A stretch of DNA of 37,607 nt, taken from contig CANCRO010000018.1 of NCBI GenBank assembly GCA_947380605.1, positions 1-37,607 on the forward strand, written 5' to 3'. Positions 9,162 to 17,502 of the stretch are shown here, piece after piece. Source of the DNA: Chitinophagaceae bacterium. GTDB taxonomy: Bacteria > Bacteroidota > Bacteroidia > Chitinophagales > Chitinophagaceae. Position 1 is the first letter of the stretch. Every line of letters starts with the position of its first letter. The translations under genes and the position numbers were made by a program. Below the pieces are notes generated by a model. That model worked only from the letters and a program-made list of their open reading frames with translations, did not search any database and was not told the origin of the DNA.

Positions 9162-9225
9162 TATTGTAGTAAAATATTGTTAACTACTGTGACTTCAAAC
9201 GTCCAAAAAAGTTTTAATATCAAAT

Positions 9226-9588
9226 ATGAATCAAGCAAAAAATATCGATGAATATATTGCTGGTTTTCCTGCATCAACACAAGTAATTTTAACAAGGCTA
9301 AGGATAGCAATACAGAAAGCAGCTCCCGATGCCGAAGAGGCTATTAAATATGGGATGCCCACTTTTACTTACAGCGGTAATCTGGTTCATTTCGGAGCCT
9401 ATAAAAATCATATCGGATTCTATCCAACGGCATCTGTAATTATTCATTTTTCTTCAGAATTGTCAAATTATGTAACGTCTAAAGGCGCTATTCAGTTTCC
9501 TATTGGAAAGGCTATTCCACTTTCACTAATTAGCAAAATGGTTAAGTTTAGGCTTCAACAGCAGCTTGAAAAGAAGCCTAAAAAATAA
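9226..9588 (+). CDS. DUF1801 (YdhG-like) protein
   Basis: The 120-residue protein matches the DUF1801 family. It has an N-terminal helix (IDEYIAGFP) and a central AAPDAEEAIKYGMPTF motif with the usual G-M-P-T. Then comes the LVHFGAYKNHIGFYP stretch and a C-terminal KGAIQFPIGKAIPLSLI segment. Some members are called iron chaperones by similarity to frataxin-like folds, but the biochemical role is unsettled. It is likely cytoplasmic. Another protein with the same domain is encoded at 30452-31072. Confidence 0.8.
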   Translation: MNQAKNIDEYIAGFPASTQVILTRLRIAIQKAAPDAEEAIKYGMPTFTYSGNLVHFGAYKNHIGFYPTASVIIHFSSELSNYVTSKGAIQFPIGKAIPLSLISKMVKFRLQQQLEKKPKK

Positions 9589-9648
9589 ACTTCAATTTGT
9601 TGGCCCCATATAAAAGGCATAAAAAAATAAATACAATAGCGCTTAGCT

Positions 9649-9656
9649 TATCTTTG
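9649..9656 (+). promoter_or_regulatory. -7 promoter element TATCTTTG abutting the SuhB-like gene
   Basis: A perfect TAnnTTTG ending 4 bases before the ATG at 9661, the same spacing as at the helicase gene. It predicts a leaderless transcript. No good -33 box is visible. Confidence 0.5.
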
Positions 9657-9660
9657 TATT

Positions 9661-10467
9661 ATGATTAAAAACACGTTAATAAAAGCAACCGAAGCGGGTG
9701 CAAGTGAATTACAGCGATTTTTTAATGGCAGTTTTAAAATCACTAATAAAGAAGGAATTAATAATCCAGTAACAGAGGCAGACCATGCTTCTGAAAAAGC
9801 AATTTTTGAAGTTATCAGAAAAGATTTTCCCGACCATTTCATTTTAAGCGAAGAATCTGGTGAAATCAAAATGGATAGTGAATACAAATGGATTATTGAT
9901 CCTATTGACGGCACAGTGAATTTTGCTAATGGAATTCCCCTTTGCTGTATTAGCATTGGGTTAGAGCATAACGGCACCATCATTATGGGAGCTGTTTACA
10001 ATCCAAATATGAACGAGTTTTTTTTCGCTGAAAAAGGTAAAGGTGCAACTCTAAATGATAAGCCTATTCAGGTAGGTAATAAATCAGCCGTGATGGATAG
10101 TTGCCTTGCTACTGGATTTCCTTATACCTATGTAAATTCACCTAATGGAGGCTTGGAAGTATTTAACACTTTAATTAGAAGAGGCGTTGCACTTAGAAGA
10201 ATAGGAAGTGCAGCGTTAGATTTATGCTGGGTGGCAGCAGGTCGATTTGATGGTTTTTATGAACATATCTTACAAGCATGGGATAGTGCAGCAGGATTTT
10301 TAATGGTTGAAGAAGCCGGAGGAAAGGTAACCGACTTTAAAGGGAATCACTACTCAGTTTATCAACCACAATTATTAGCTACCAATGGAAAAATACATGA
10401 TGAAATGTTGGAGTTAATTAATAATCCGTCAGAATGGGATAGCAAAAGATTTGTTGTAAGTAAGTAA
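9661..10467 (+). CDS. suhB: Inositol-1-monophosphatase family protein (SuhB-like)
   Basis: The 268-residue enzyme belongs to the Li+-sensitive, Mg2+-dependent sugar phosphatase family. The three metal-site motifs are present: EESGE at 64-68, DPIDGT at 80-85 and WDSAAG at 207-212. It should hydrolyse inositol-1-phosphate or a related phosphate ester in the cytoplasm. In some bacteria the homologue also works as a Nus antitermination factor, which the sequence cannot decide. thiL follows 61 bases later with its own -7 element. Confidence 0.9.
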   Translation: MIKNTLIKATEAGASELQRFFNGSFKITNKEGINNPVTEADHASEKAIFEVIRKDFPDHFILSEESGEIKMDSEYKWIIDPIDGTVNFANGIPLCCISIGLEHNGTIIMGAVYNPNMNEFFFAEKGKGATLNDKPIQVGNKSAVMDSCLATGFPYTYVNSPNGGLEVFNTLIRRGVALRRIGSAALDLCWVAAGRFDGFYEHILQAWDSAAGFLMVEEAGGKVTDFKGNHYSVYQPQLLATNGKIHDEMLELINNPSEWDSKRFVVSK

Positions 10468-10483
10468 CTAATTTTTCGTAGAG

Positions 10484-10491
10484 TAAATTTG
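10484..10491 (+). promoter_or_regulatory. -7 promoter element TAAATTTG upstream of thiL
   Basis: A perfect TAnnTTTG lies 37 bases before the thiL ATG. A TTG occurs 27 bases further upstream, too far for a typical -33 box. Confidence 0.35.
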
Positions 10492-10528
10492 TATTGATCA
10501 TTTAGCGTATTTAAAAATATTTTTATCA

Positions 10529-11560
10529 ATGAGTAACGAGCGCACTGAAATATCTTCTCTTGGAGAGTTTGGCCTTATCGATCATCTAACCCAAAACAAT
10601 GAAACAAAACTTGCCTCAACTATATTGAGTGTAGGTGATGATGCTGCTGTGATTGATCATTTTGGAAAACAAACAGTTATAACTACCGACATGTTGGTAG
10701 AAGGAATTCATTTTGATTTAATGTATACTCCTCTAAAACATCTAGGATATAAAAGTGTAGTAGCTAATTTGAGTGATATATACGCTATGAATGCATTGCC
10801 AACGCATGTTACCTTAAGCATTGCATTTAGTAATCGTTTTAGTTTGGAGGCAATGGATGAGTTTTACGAAGGAGTGTATGCAGCTTGCGAAAAATATGAA
10901 GTTGATTTAGTAGGCGGTGACACCACCTCTTCTCAAAAAGGATTTGTTATTTCAATTACTGCTATTGGTGAAGTAGCTCCTGATAAATATGTAAAAAGAA
11001 GCACTGCTCAAAAAGGAGATCTTTTATGTGTAAGTGGTTTTTTAGGAGGTGCATTTTTAGGACTTACTATTTTGGAGAGGGAAAAAAGAATTTTTGCAGA
11101 GACAGGCTCTCAGCCTGATCTAGAAGATCAAGCTTATATAGTAGGAAAGTTATTGAAACCAGAAGCAAGAAAAGATATCATTGAGTTTTTTGCAACCAGT
11201 GAAATCACTCCTACTTCAATGATTGATGTAAGCGATGGTCTTAGTAGTGAAACACTTCATATTTGTAAGCAAAGCAATCTTGGTTGTATAATTTACGAAG
11301 ATAAAATACCGGTGCATGAAGAGGCTCGTCAATTTGCCTACAAACTTGAATTAGATCCTACCGCATGTGCATTAAGTGGCGGAGAAGATTATGAGTTGCT
11401 GTTTACCTTATCACAAAGTGATTATGATAAAATTTTATTGAACGAACAAATAAGTGTAATCGGTTACATGACTGAAGCAGAGGAAGGGACTCATATATTA
11501 ACTCGAGGAGGAAATAAACATGCATTAGTTGCTCAGGGATGGAATCACCTTAAGCGCTAA
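10529..11560 (+). CDS. thiL: Thiamine-monophosphate kinase
   Basis: ThiL phosphorylates thiamine monophosphate to thiamine pyrophosphate with ATP, the last step of cofactor synthesis. The 343-residue protein shows the AIRS/PurM-fold signatures: VGDDAAVID near 35, VEGIHFDL, GGDTTSS, MIDVSDGLSSE and SGGEDYELLF. Length is normal. No other thiamine gene is nearby. The S41 peptidase gene begins 19 bases after its stop and is probably cotranscribed. Confidence 0.95.
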   Translation: MSNERTEISSLGEFGLIDHLTQNNETKLASTILSVGDDAAVIDHFGKQTVITTDMLVEGIHFDLMYTPLKHLGYKSVVANLSDIYAMNALPTHVTLSIAFSNRFSLEAMDEFYEGVYAACEKYEVDLVGGDTTSSQKGFVISITAIGEVAPDKYVKRSTAQKGDLLCVSGFLGGAFLGLTILEREKRIFAETGSQPDLEDQAYIVGKLLKPEARKDIIEFFATSEITPTSMIDVSDGLSSETLHICKQSNLGCIIYEDKIPVHEEARQFAYKLELDPTACALSGGEDYELLFTLSQSDYDKILLNEQISVIGYMTEAEEGTHILTRGGNKHALVAQGWNHLKR

Positions 11561-11579
11561 TTATTTTTCATTACCATTC

Positions 11580-13106
11580 ATGCAAAAAGAAAATTTCTTA
11601 CTGTGTATCATTTGTTTGCTCCTATTCACAGGCTGTTTCACCACTAAAAATGTTGACCCCAGCAAAAAATTTTCCAAAGAACAACTCCAGCAGGACTATA
11701 CACTACTAAGAAATATTTTAGAAAAAAAACATCCTGCGCTTTATTGGTATACCTCCAAAGACAGTATGAATTATTATTTTGACAGCATCTATCATGTCAT
11801 TTCTGATTCCATGACTGAGCTTCAGTTTGGCTGGAAAGTATTAGCTCCGCTCACCAATAAAATTCATTGTGGCCATACTAGTTTTTCTATGAGTAAAGGT
11901 TGGAATAAAAGTATGAGAGGGAAAAGAGTACCTTCTTTTCCATTGTTTTTAAAAATTTGGGGAGACACCATGGTAGTAACGGGCAACCTTAATCGAAAAG
12001 ACAGTCTCTTTAAAAGAGGAACTATAATAACTTCTGTGAATGGGATTAGCAATAAGGAGCTCATTTCTCACATGATGCAATACTTACCATTAGATGGATA
12101 TTCAGACAATGTAAATTATGTACGTCTTAGCAGTAATTTTCCTTTATATCACCGTTATATTTTTGGCATATACAATAATTACAGTGTCGGCTATATTGAT
12201 AGTAAAGGCAATCAAAAAATAGCTTTCATACCCATGTACAATCCTCTTGCTGATACAGCATGGAGGCGCCAGCGAATGATTCAGCCTGAAAAGCCATCTA
12301 GAAAAAAAATAAAAAAAGAAAGCGTAGAATCGGCACGTTCGCTAATAATAGATACGACTTTAAATACAGCAACCATTGTATTAAATACTTTTTCAAATGG
12401 AGAATCACTCCACTTACGTTCATTTATTAAACAATCTTTTAAAAAAATACGCCAACAAAATATCGCGCACCTAATTATTGATTTGCGAAGTAATGGCGGC
12501 GGCGATGTGCCAATTTATGTACAACTGTTAAAATATATTCGGCACACCGAATTTAAAGTGGCAGACACTGCCTATGCAGTTGCAAAAAACCTTTCCCCTT
12601 TCTCTACTTATATAAAGGAGCGACTGCTCAATAACCTTACTCTTTTATTGTTAACTAGGAAACACTCGGATGGCAACTATCATTTTGGATATTGGGAAAG
12701 ACATTTGTATCACCCTAAATCGAACTTCCATTTTAATGGCCAGGTCTATGTATTAACCAATGGTCCGACATTTTCAGCATCGACTCTTTTTTGTAGTGCA
12801 GTAAAGGGACAGCAAAATGTACAACTGATTGGAGAAGAAACAGGAGGTGGTTGGCACGGCAATAGTGGAATAATGATTCCTGATATTACTTTACCAATCA
12901 CTAAATTAAGGGTTCGACTACCTTTATTTAAAATAGTTCAATACAATCATGTTCCCAAAAATGGCAGAGGGGTAATGCCTGATATTTATATTCCGCCTAC
13001 TGTAGAAGGAGTAAGAAAAAATGTTGATAGAAAAATGCAGGTAGTAAAAGAGATGATTCGCAATAGTAATAAAGCAGATAGTATAAAATTATCTACCGCC
13101 AATTAA
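11580..13106 (+). CDS. S41-family peptidase lipoprotein
   Basis: Translation most likely starts at ATG 11580: the frame is open upstream, but this start gives a signal peptide with the lipobox FTGC. The 508-residue product has a PDZ-like middle region (GTIITSVNGISNKEL) and a C-terminal tail-specific protease domain. That domain has LIIDLRSNGGGD and a nucleophile motif TFSAS (Ser 399 or Ser 401). At the place where bacterial C-terminal processing proteases carry the general-base lysine (GEKTxG), this protein has GEETGGG, as in tricorn/IRBP-type relatives. It is expected to be anchored in the envelope and to cleave proteins or peptides there; the substrate is unknown. Its last 14 bases overlap the end of the convergent nitrilase gene. 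Confidence 0.85.
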   Translation: MQKENFLLCIICLLLFTGCFTTKNVDPSKKFSKEQLQQDYTLLRNILEKKHPALYWYTSKDSMNYYFDSIYHVISDSMTELQFGWKVLAPLTNKIHCGHTSFSMSKGWNKSMRGKRVPSFPLFLKIWGDTMVVTGNLNRKDSLFKRGTIITSVNGISNKELISHMMQYLPLDGYSDNVNYVRLSSNFPLYHRYIFGIYNNYSVGYIDSKGNQKIAFIPMYNPLADTAWRRQRMIQPEKPSRKKIKKESVESARSLIIDTTLNTATIVLNTFSNGESLHLRSFIKQSFKKIRQQNIAHLIIDLRSNGGGDVPIYVQLLKYIRHTEFKVADTAYAVAKNLSPFSTYIKERLLNNLTLLLLTRKHSDGNYHFGYWERHLYHPKSNFHFNGQVYVLTNGPTFSASTLFCSAVKGQQNVQLIGEETGGGWHGNSGIMIPDITLPITKLRVRLPLFKIVQYNHVPKNGRGVMPDIYIPPTVEGVRKNVDRKMQVVKEMIRNSNKADSIKLSTAN

Positions 13107-13914
13107 AGTCGTCTGCATCTTTCCAAAAAGGAAATTTACTTCTCACTTCATTTAGCCATTCCTTTTGAAGTGTAATGGTAAAAATATCCTCTTCGTCTGC
13201 CATGTGATAGAGCACTTCACCTAATGGGTCAATCACTAAACTGTTTCCGCTGTGACTAATATTATTTCCATCCATACCTATTCGGTTTACGCCTATTACA
13301 TAACATTGATTTTCGATGGCTCTGGCGCAGAGTAAGGTTTTCCATGCATGGCTTCTTCGTTCTGGCCAGTTCGCTACATAAATGAGCACATCAAATTCAG
13401 GCCTTATTTCTTGAGCTTCTTCCCCTATTGATTTTTCATTTGGTGTAATTCTGTTTCTGGCCCAAACTGGAAAACGAAGATCGTAGCAAATTTGTAAATT
13501 TATTTTCCATCCTTTTACTGATGCGATTAATCGCTTATTTCCTGCAGCGTAATATTGATCTTCTTGTGCTAGACCAAATAAATGTCTCTTGTCGTAGTAA
13601 CCCAATTCACCATTAGGAAGCATCCAGATGAGCCGGTTATAAAATTTATTTTCTTCTTCAATTATTAAACTTCCCGTTAAAATAATTTTATTTGCTGATG
13701 AAATTTCTTTCATCCATTGTACCGTTTCACCCTCCATCGTCTCTGCAAATAATTTAGGGTGCATACTAAAGCCAGTACTAAACATTTCTGGCAGGACTAC
13801 TATTTCTGTTTTTTCCTGAAGGCTGTTTATTTTTTTTGCAAGCAACTGAAGGTTGGCATTTTTATTTTCCCAAACAAGATTGGTTTGCAAAGTAGTAATA
13901 GTAAGGGGTGCCAT
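13093..13914 (-). CDS. Carbon-nitrogen hydrolase, omega-amidase (YafV/Nit2) type
   Basis: The 273-residue nitrilase-superfamily enzyme has the catalytic triad Glu 43 (LPEMFSTGFS), Lys 109 (YYDKRHLF) and Cys 143 (QICYDLRFP). The LPEMFSTGFSM and YDKRHLF sequences match the YafV/Nit2 omega-amidase group, which hydrolyses alpha-ketoglutaramate or alpha-ketosuccinamate and repairs side products of transamination. It is cytoplasmic. The gene converges on, and overlaps by 14 bases, the S41 peptidase gene. A TACATTTG element 17 bases upstream is its likely promoter. Confidence 0.9.
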   Translation of the reverse strand: MAPLTITTLQTNLVWENKNANLQLLAKKINSLQEKTEIVVLPEMFSTGFSMHPKLFAETMEGETVQWMKEISSANKIILTGSLIIEEENKFYNRLIWMLPNGELGYYDKRHLFGLAQEDQYYAAGNKRLIASVKGWKINLQICYDLRFPVWARNRITPNEKSIGEEAQEIRPEFDVLIYVANWPERRSHAWKTLLCARAIENQCYVIGVNRIGMDGNNISHSGNSLVIDPLGEVLYHMADEEDIFTITLQKEWLNEVRSKFPFWKDADDFNWR

Positions 13915-13931
13915 TTGACGGTATTTAATAA

Positions 13932-13939
13932 CAAATGTA
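13932..13939 (-). promoter_or_regulatory. -7 promoter element TACATTTG for the omega-amidase gene
   Basis: A perfect TAnnTTTG on the minus strand, 17 bases before the ATG, predicting a leader of about 12 bases. No clear -33 box. Confidence 0.45.
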
Positions 13940-13967
13940 CAATATAGCCAGTAAGAAATGGTTCGTT

Positions 13968-14441
13968 TTATTTTATCAAATCATTCATCACTTCTTGGAT
14001 CAAGTTACTTTCAAAGCCTTTCAATCTTAAATGGCTGTGAAGCTTTGTCTTTTTAGTAAAAATATTTTTTTCACTTTTTAAGGACCTAAATTTTATGTCG
14101 GCTAATTTAGACAATGTTGCAAAGTAGTCGGACTTATTAATAGCAGCAAGCGCTTTTTTAATACAGTAGTCACTAACATTTTTTTTCTTTAACTCATAGT
14201 TGATTTTAATTCGACCCCATTGTTTTATTCTAAATTTCCCTCCGGCAAAGTGAATCGCAAATCGTTCTTCATTTAGAAAATTTTCTTCTACCAGTTTACT
14301 GATGATCTCTTCAGCGTCATTTAAGGAAAGTCCATATCCATATAGTTTTTCTTTTATTTCACTGTGACAGCGTTCCTGGTAGGCACAAAACTGCTTTATT
14401 TTTGGGAGGGCTTGCTGAGGTGTGAAATTTTGCAAATGCAT
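13968..14441 (-). CDS. recX: Regulatory protein RecX
   Basis: RecX binds RecA filaments and limits or modulates strand exchange. The 157-residue protein has the three-helix repeat layout of the family: RCHSEIKEKLYGYGLS in repeat 1, then KLVEENFLNEERFAIHFAGG, then RIKINYELKKKNVSDYCI, and a C-terminal repeat ending in LRLKGFESNLIQEVMNDL. Length fits. It is not next to recA, and a -7 element 6 bases upstream of its ATG suggests independent, probably leaderless expression. Confidence 0.9.
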   Translation of the reverse strand: MHLQNFTPQQALPKIKQFCAYQERCHSEIKEKLYGYGLSLNDAEEIISKLVEENFLNEERFAIHFAGGKFRIKQWGRIKINYELKKKNVSDYCIKKALAAINKSDYFATLSKLADIKFRSLKSEKNIFTKKTKLHSHLRLKGFESNLIQEVMNDLIK

Positions 14442-14447
14442 AGGCTA

Positions 14448-14455
14448 CAAAATTA
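14448..14455 (-). promoter_or_regulatory. -7 promoter element TAATTTTG abutting recX
   Basis: A perfect TAnnTTTG on the minus strand lies 6 bases before the recX ATG, implying a leader of zero to a few bases. Confidence 0.45.
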
Positions 14456-14658
14456 GCCGCAGCGATGTATAATCCAAGCCTTTTTTCAAATCGATCGACA
14501 AATCGTCTTTCAAAAGCACCAATGGTGAATTTTTTTTGAATCAGGTATAATATTTTAACCTAATTAAATAGGCCTACACTAAACGAATTAGTTATTTTTT
14601 AAATATTTCCCCATTTACCTTAGAGTTAGTCACATTGTACCGGTTTGTTGATATTATC

Positions 14659-14690
14659 TTGTTTGATTAGCCACAAAGATTTTATCTTTG
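14659..14690 (+). promoter_or_regulatory. dnaN promoter (TTG-N21-TATCTTTG)
   Basis: TATCTTTG at 14683-14690 is a perfect -7 element. Two -33 candidates exist: TTG at 14659-14661 (21-base spacing) and TTTG at 14662-14665 (17-base spacing). The start codon is 20 bases downstream. Confidence 0.65.
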
Positions 14691-14710
14691 ATGATATATA
14701 AATCAATATT

Positions 14711-15826
14711 ATGAAGTTTATCGTTTCTTCTTCGGCCCTACTTAAACAATTACAGCAAATTAATGGTGTAATTAATGCAAATACTGTACTACCTATACTA
14801 GAAGACTTTCTATTTGAAATTGAAAGAAATAAGTTAACCGTAGTGGCAACTGACTTAGAAACGGTGATGAAGGTTCATTTAGATGTAGAAGCTAAGGACA
14901 GCGGAAAGGTTTGTATTCCTGCTAAAATATTAATGGATTCATTGAAGAATATTGCAGAGCAGCCGTTAACTTTTACAATAGATAAAAATTTTGGCATTGA
15001 AATCACAAGCGATAATGGAAAGTATAAGGTGATGGGTGAAAATCCAGATAATTTTCCAAAAGAACCAGTTGCGGATGATGCTAATTCATTTAAAATGACT
15101 TCTTCTGCTTTGGTGTCTGCCATTAATAAAAGTTTGTTTGCAGTAAGCAATGATGATCTTCGTCCAGCAATGACAGGTGTATTTTTTGAGTTAGATAAAA
15201 AAGGCCTTACTTGTGTTGCAACCGACGCACATCGCTTAGTAAAATACAAAAGAAAAGATGTTAGTTGTCCAAAGGCGGATACATTTATTGTACCCAAAAA
15301 ACCATTGAATCTTTTAAAAACTGCAATGCCTGATAATGATGATGAACTAACGGTATCGTATAACAGTAATCATTTGTTTGTAAAGCATGGTGGAACAGAA
15401 CTAGTGTGTCGTTTGATTGATGCACGTTTCCCTGATTATAAAGTAGTAATACCTGCTGACAATCCGTATAAACTGGTTTTAAATAAAAATGATTTTCAAA
15501 GTGCGCTTCGCCGAGTGAGTATATTTAGTAATAAGAGCACCAATCAGGTTGCACTTACTATCAGCGGTAGTGAATTGCAGCTAGCTGCACAAGATATTGA
15601 CTTTAGTTTTGAAGGAAATGAGAGAATGAGTTGCCAATATGATGGCGAAGATTTACAAATTGCATTCAATGCAAAATTTCTAATTGAGATGCTGAATGCT
15701 GCTGAAACTCCAGACATTATCATTGAATTGAGTACCTCTACTAAGGCGGGCATTATTAAACCAACCGAAATGGATGAAAATGAAGACTTGCTAATGTTGG
15801 TGATGCCACTTATGTTAAACAGCTAA
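14711..15826 (+). CDS. dnaN: DNA polymerase III beta subunit (sliding clamp)
   Basis: The 371-residue protein is the ring-shaped processivity clamp that tethers DNA polymerase III and repair factors to DNA. Typical beta-clamp sequences are visible: an LLKQLQQINGVI start, PILEDFLFEI, PAKILMDSLKNI, ATDAHRLVKYK in domain 2, LICRxIDARFPDYK-like residues (VCRLIDARFPDYKVVIP) and the C-terminal ending LLMLVMPLMLNS, where the canonical tail is MPMRL. Length is normal. It is not beside dnaA here and is a single-gene unit with its own promoter and terminator. Confidence 0.97.
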   Translation: MKFIVSSSALLKQLQQINGVINANTVLPILEDFLFEIERNKLTVVATDLETVMKVHLDVEAKDSGKVCIPAKILMDSLKNIAEQPLTFTIDKNFGIEITSDNGKYKVMGENPDNFPKEPVADDANSFKMTSSALVSAINKSLFAVSNDDLRPAMTGVFFELDKKGLTCVATDAHRLVKYKRKDVSCPKADTFIVPKKPLNLLKTAMPDNDDELTVSYNSNHLFVKHGGTELVCRLIDARFPDYKVVIPADNPYKLVLNKNDFQSALRRVSIFSNKSTNQVALTISGSELQLAAQDIDFSFEGNERMSCQYDGEDLQIAFNAKFLIEMLNAAETPDIIIELSTSTKAGIIKPTEMDENEDLLMLVMPLMLNS

Positions 15827-15860
15827 AAATTCTTCAAAATCCCTTAGGGTTTTTAATATA

Positions 15861-15893
15861 ACAGGATTTGCTTTGTGCAAATCCTGTTTTGTT
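15861..15893 (+). terminator. dnaN rho-independent terminator
   Basis: A perfect 11-bp stem (ACAGGATTTGC with GCAAATCCTGT), a 5-base loop TTTGT and a T-rich tail, 34 bases after the dnaN stop. A smaller CCC/GGG hairpin with A and T flanks just upstream (about 15836-15854) may add to it. Confidence 0.85.
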
Positions 15894-15987
15894 ATAAGCA
15901 AAAATTTAAACTCGTGGATTTCCAAATAGGTCATCTCAGATTTTTGAAAAAAAGGGTTCTGAAATTAGTATTCGTCCATCTTTGTTA

Positions 15988-16016
15988 TTGGCTAGAATTA
16001 CATCCGCATAAATTTG
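15988..16016 (+). promoter_or_regulatory. Promoter (TTG-N18-TAAATTTG) of the prohibitin-like gene
   Basis: TTG at 15988-15990 and a perfect -7 element TAAATTTG at 16009-16016, 18 bases apart. The leader to ATG 16093 would be about 70 bases. Confidence 0.5.
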
Positions 16017-16092
16017 ATAAAAAATCTTTCTAAATTTTTTAACTAGCTATTCTCATTAATTTTTGTGACCTTGTGGTCTAAATTATATTGTT

Positions 16093-16998
16093 ATGATCTT
16101 AATCATTCTAGGAATCATTCTATTTATTGTTGCTACACTAATAGCAAAAAATAATCCAGCCATTGCTAAATTTGAAGGAGTAGGTAAAAAGATATCCATT
16201 GTATTAGTAGCACTAGGTATTATGACCTCTTGCATCAAACAAATCGATGCGGGTGAGATAGGGGTTAAAATATTATTTGGAAGTATTCAAAAAGAGGTAA
16301 TGCTAAGTGGCCTACATTTTATAAATCCTTTATTGGATGTAAAAAAATTGGATGTAAAAACGCAAAACTACACAATGAGTGGAGTGCACGATGAAGGCGA
16401 TAAGGCAGGAGATGACGCCATTAAAGTATTAACTAGCGATGGTTTGGAAGTTACGATTGACCTTACTGTTTTGTTTAGGGTGGTATCCATTGATGCCCCG
16501 AGATTATTAGGAGAAACAGGAGCGGATTATCGTGATAAAATTGTTCGTCCAATTACTCGTACAAAAATTCGCGATAATGCAGTTTACTATCAAGCAGTAG
16601 ATTTGTTTGGTTCAAAAAGAGATGAATTTCAGCAAAGAATTTATAAAACTATTGAGGATGATTTCAAGAAAAGAGGCTTAATGTTAGAGCAGTTGTTAGT
16701 AAGAAATATCACCTTACCTAATTCTGTAAAAGCTTCGATAGAATCAAAAATTAATGCTGAACAAGATGCAAAAAAAATGGAGTTTGTATTACAGAAAGAA
16801 AAGCAGGAAGCAGAAAGGAAAAGAGTAGAAGCGCAGGGGATTGCCGATTATCAAAAAATTATTAATACAGGTCTTACGAGTCAACAATTACAATACGAAC
16901 AGATAAAAGCTATGCAAGCCCTGGCGCTAAGTCCTAATGCTAAAGTAATTGTAATGGGAAAAGGAAATTCACCGTTAATTATTGACGGAAAGCAATAA
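16093..16998 (+). CDS. SPFH/prohibitin-family membrane protein
   Basis: The 301-residue protein begins with two hydrophobic segments (about 1-19 and 33-50). An SPFH/Band 7 domain follows, with KQIDAGEIGVKILFG and VKTQNYTMSGVHDEGDK. The charged coiled-coil ~215-255 (QKEKQEAERKRVEAQGIADY) is the usual C-terminal part of prohibitins, and NAKVIVMGKGNSPLII closes it. Relatives form large membrane-bound rings that organise membrane domains and modulate membrane proteases. No FtsH or NfeD-like gene is adjacent, so the partner is not given by context. The DUF2007 gene follows 63 bases later. Confidence 0.9.
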   Translation: MILIILGIILFIVATLIAKNNPAIAKFEGVGKKISIVLVALGIMTSCIKQIDAGEIGVKILFGSIQKEVMLSGLHFINPLLDVKKLDVKTQNYTMSGVHDEGDKAGDDAIKVLTSDGLEVTIDLTVLFRVVSIDAPRLLGETGADYRDKIVRPITRTKIRDNAVYYQAVDLFGSKRDEFQQRIYKTIEDDFKKRGLMLEQLLVRNITLPNSVKASIESKINAEQDAKKMEFVLQKEKQEAERKRVEAQGIADYQKIINTGLTSQQLQYEQIKAMQALALSPNAKVIVMGKGNSPLIIDGKQ

Positions 16999-17061
16999 GT
17001 TTATCAAAAATATTTTATAAGGAAATTTTCTCTTAGCATATTGCTTTAAAATTCAAAAGGG

Positions 17062-17484
17062 ATGAATCTGGTTACAGTAAAAACATTCGACAGTTATTTT
17101 TCAGCTAATATTGTTTTAACCAAATTGCATTCTGAAGGAGTAGAATGTTATTTAAAAGACGAATATACGGTAACCTTAGATCCAATCTTATCGAATGCCA
17201 TTGGAGGAATTAAGTTGGTGGTTAAAGCAGCCGATGAATCTTGGGTAAAGGAATTATTAGATGGCTACGAATTAGACTTTATAAATGCGGCTACTTGTCC
17301 AAAATGCGGCAACAAAAAATTTACTTATATAACAAAGCCAGGTGCAACTAATTATTTAACAGCATTGTTTACATGGATATTTTCGAGTTATGCAGTAGCG
17401 CCTTATTATGTATATCATTGCGAAAACTGTGGCTATGAATGTGAAAGGCTTCCTGAAAAGATCGAAGAAGAATTGGAAAATTAA
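17062..17484 (+). CDS. DUF2007 protein with C-terminal zinc ribbon
   Basis: In this 140-residue protein, residues 1-70 match DUF2007 (PII-like fold, also called 'putative signal transducing protein'), with TFDSYFSANIVLTKLHSEGVEC and IGGIKLVV. A zinc ribbon follows, with CPKC at 79-82 and CENC at 120-123. A hydrophobic stretch (~98-117) between the two cysteine pairs may be a membrane hairpin or part of the ribbon's long loop. The function of the family is not established. It probably shares a transcript with the prohibitin-like gene. Confidence 0.85.
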   Translation: MNLVTVKTFDSYFSANIVLTKLHSEGVECYLKDEYTVTLDPILSNAIGGIKLVVKAADESWVKELLDGYELDFINAATCPKCGNKKFTYITKPGATNYLTALFTWIFSSYAVAPYYVYHCENCGYECERLPEKIEEELEN

Positions 17485-17502
17485 TAATATATCGCTTACG
17501 TC

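Noticed and set aside
11529-11579. Start of the S41 peptidase at 11529, overlapping thiL
   Set aside because: ATG 11580 yields a clean lipoprotein signal peptide (lipobox FTGC) and a 19-base gap to thiL; the longer form would hide the signal.
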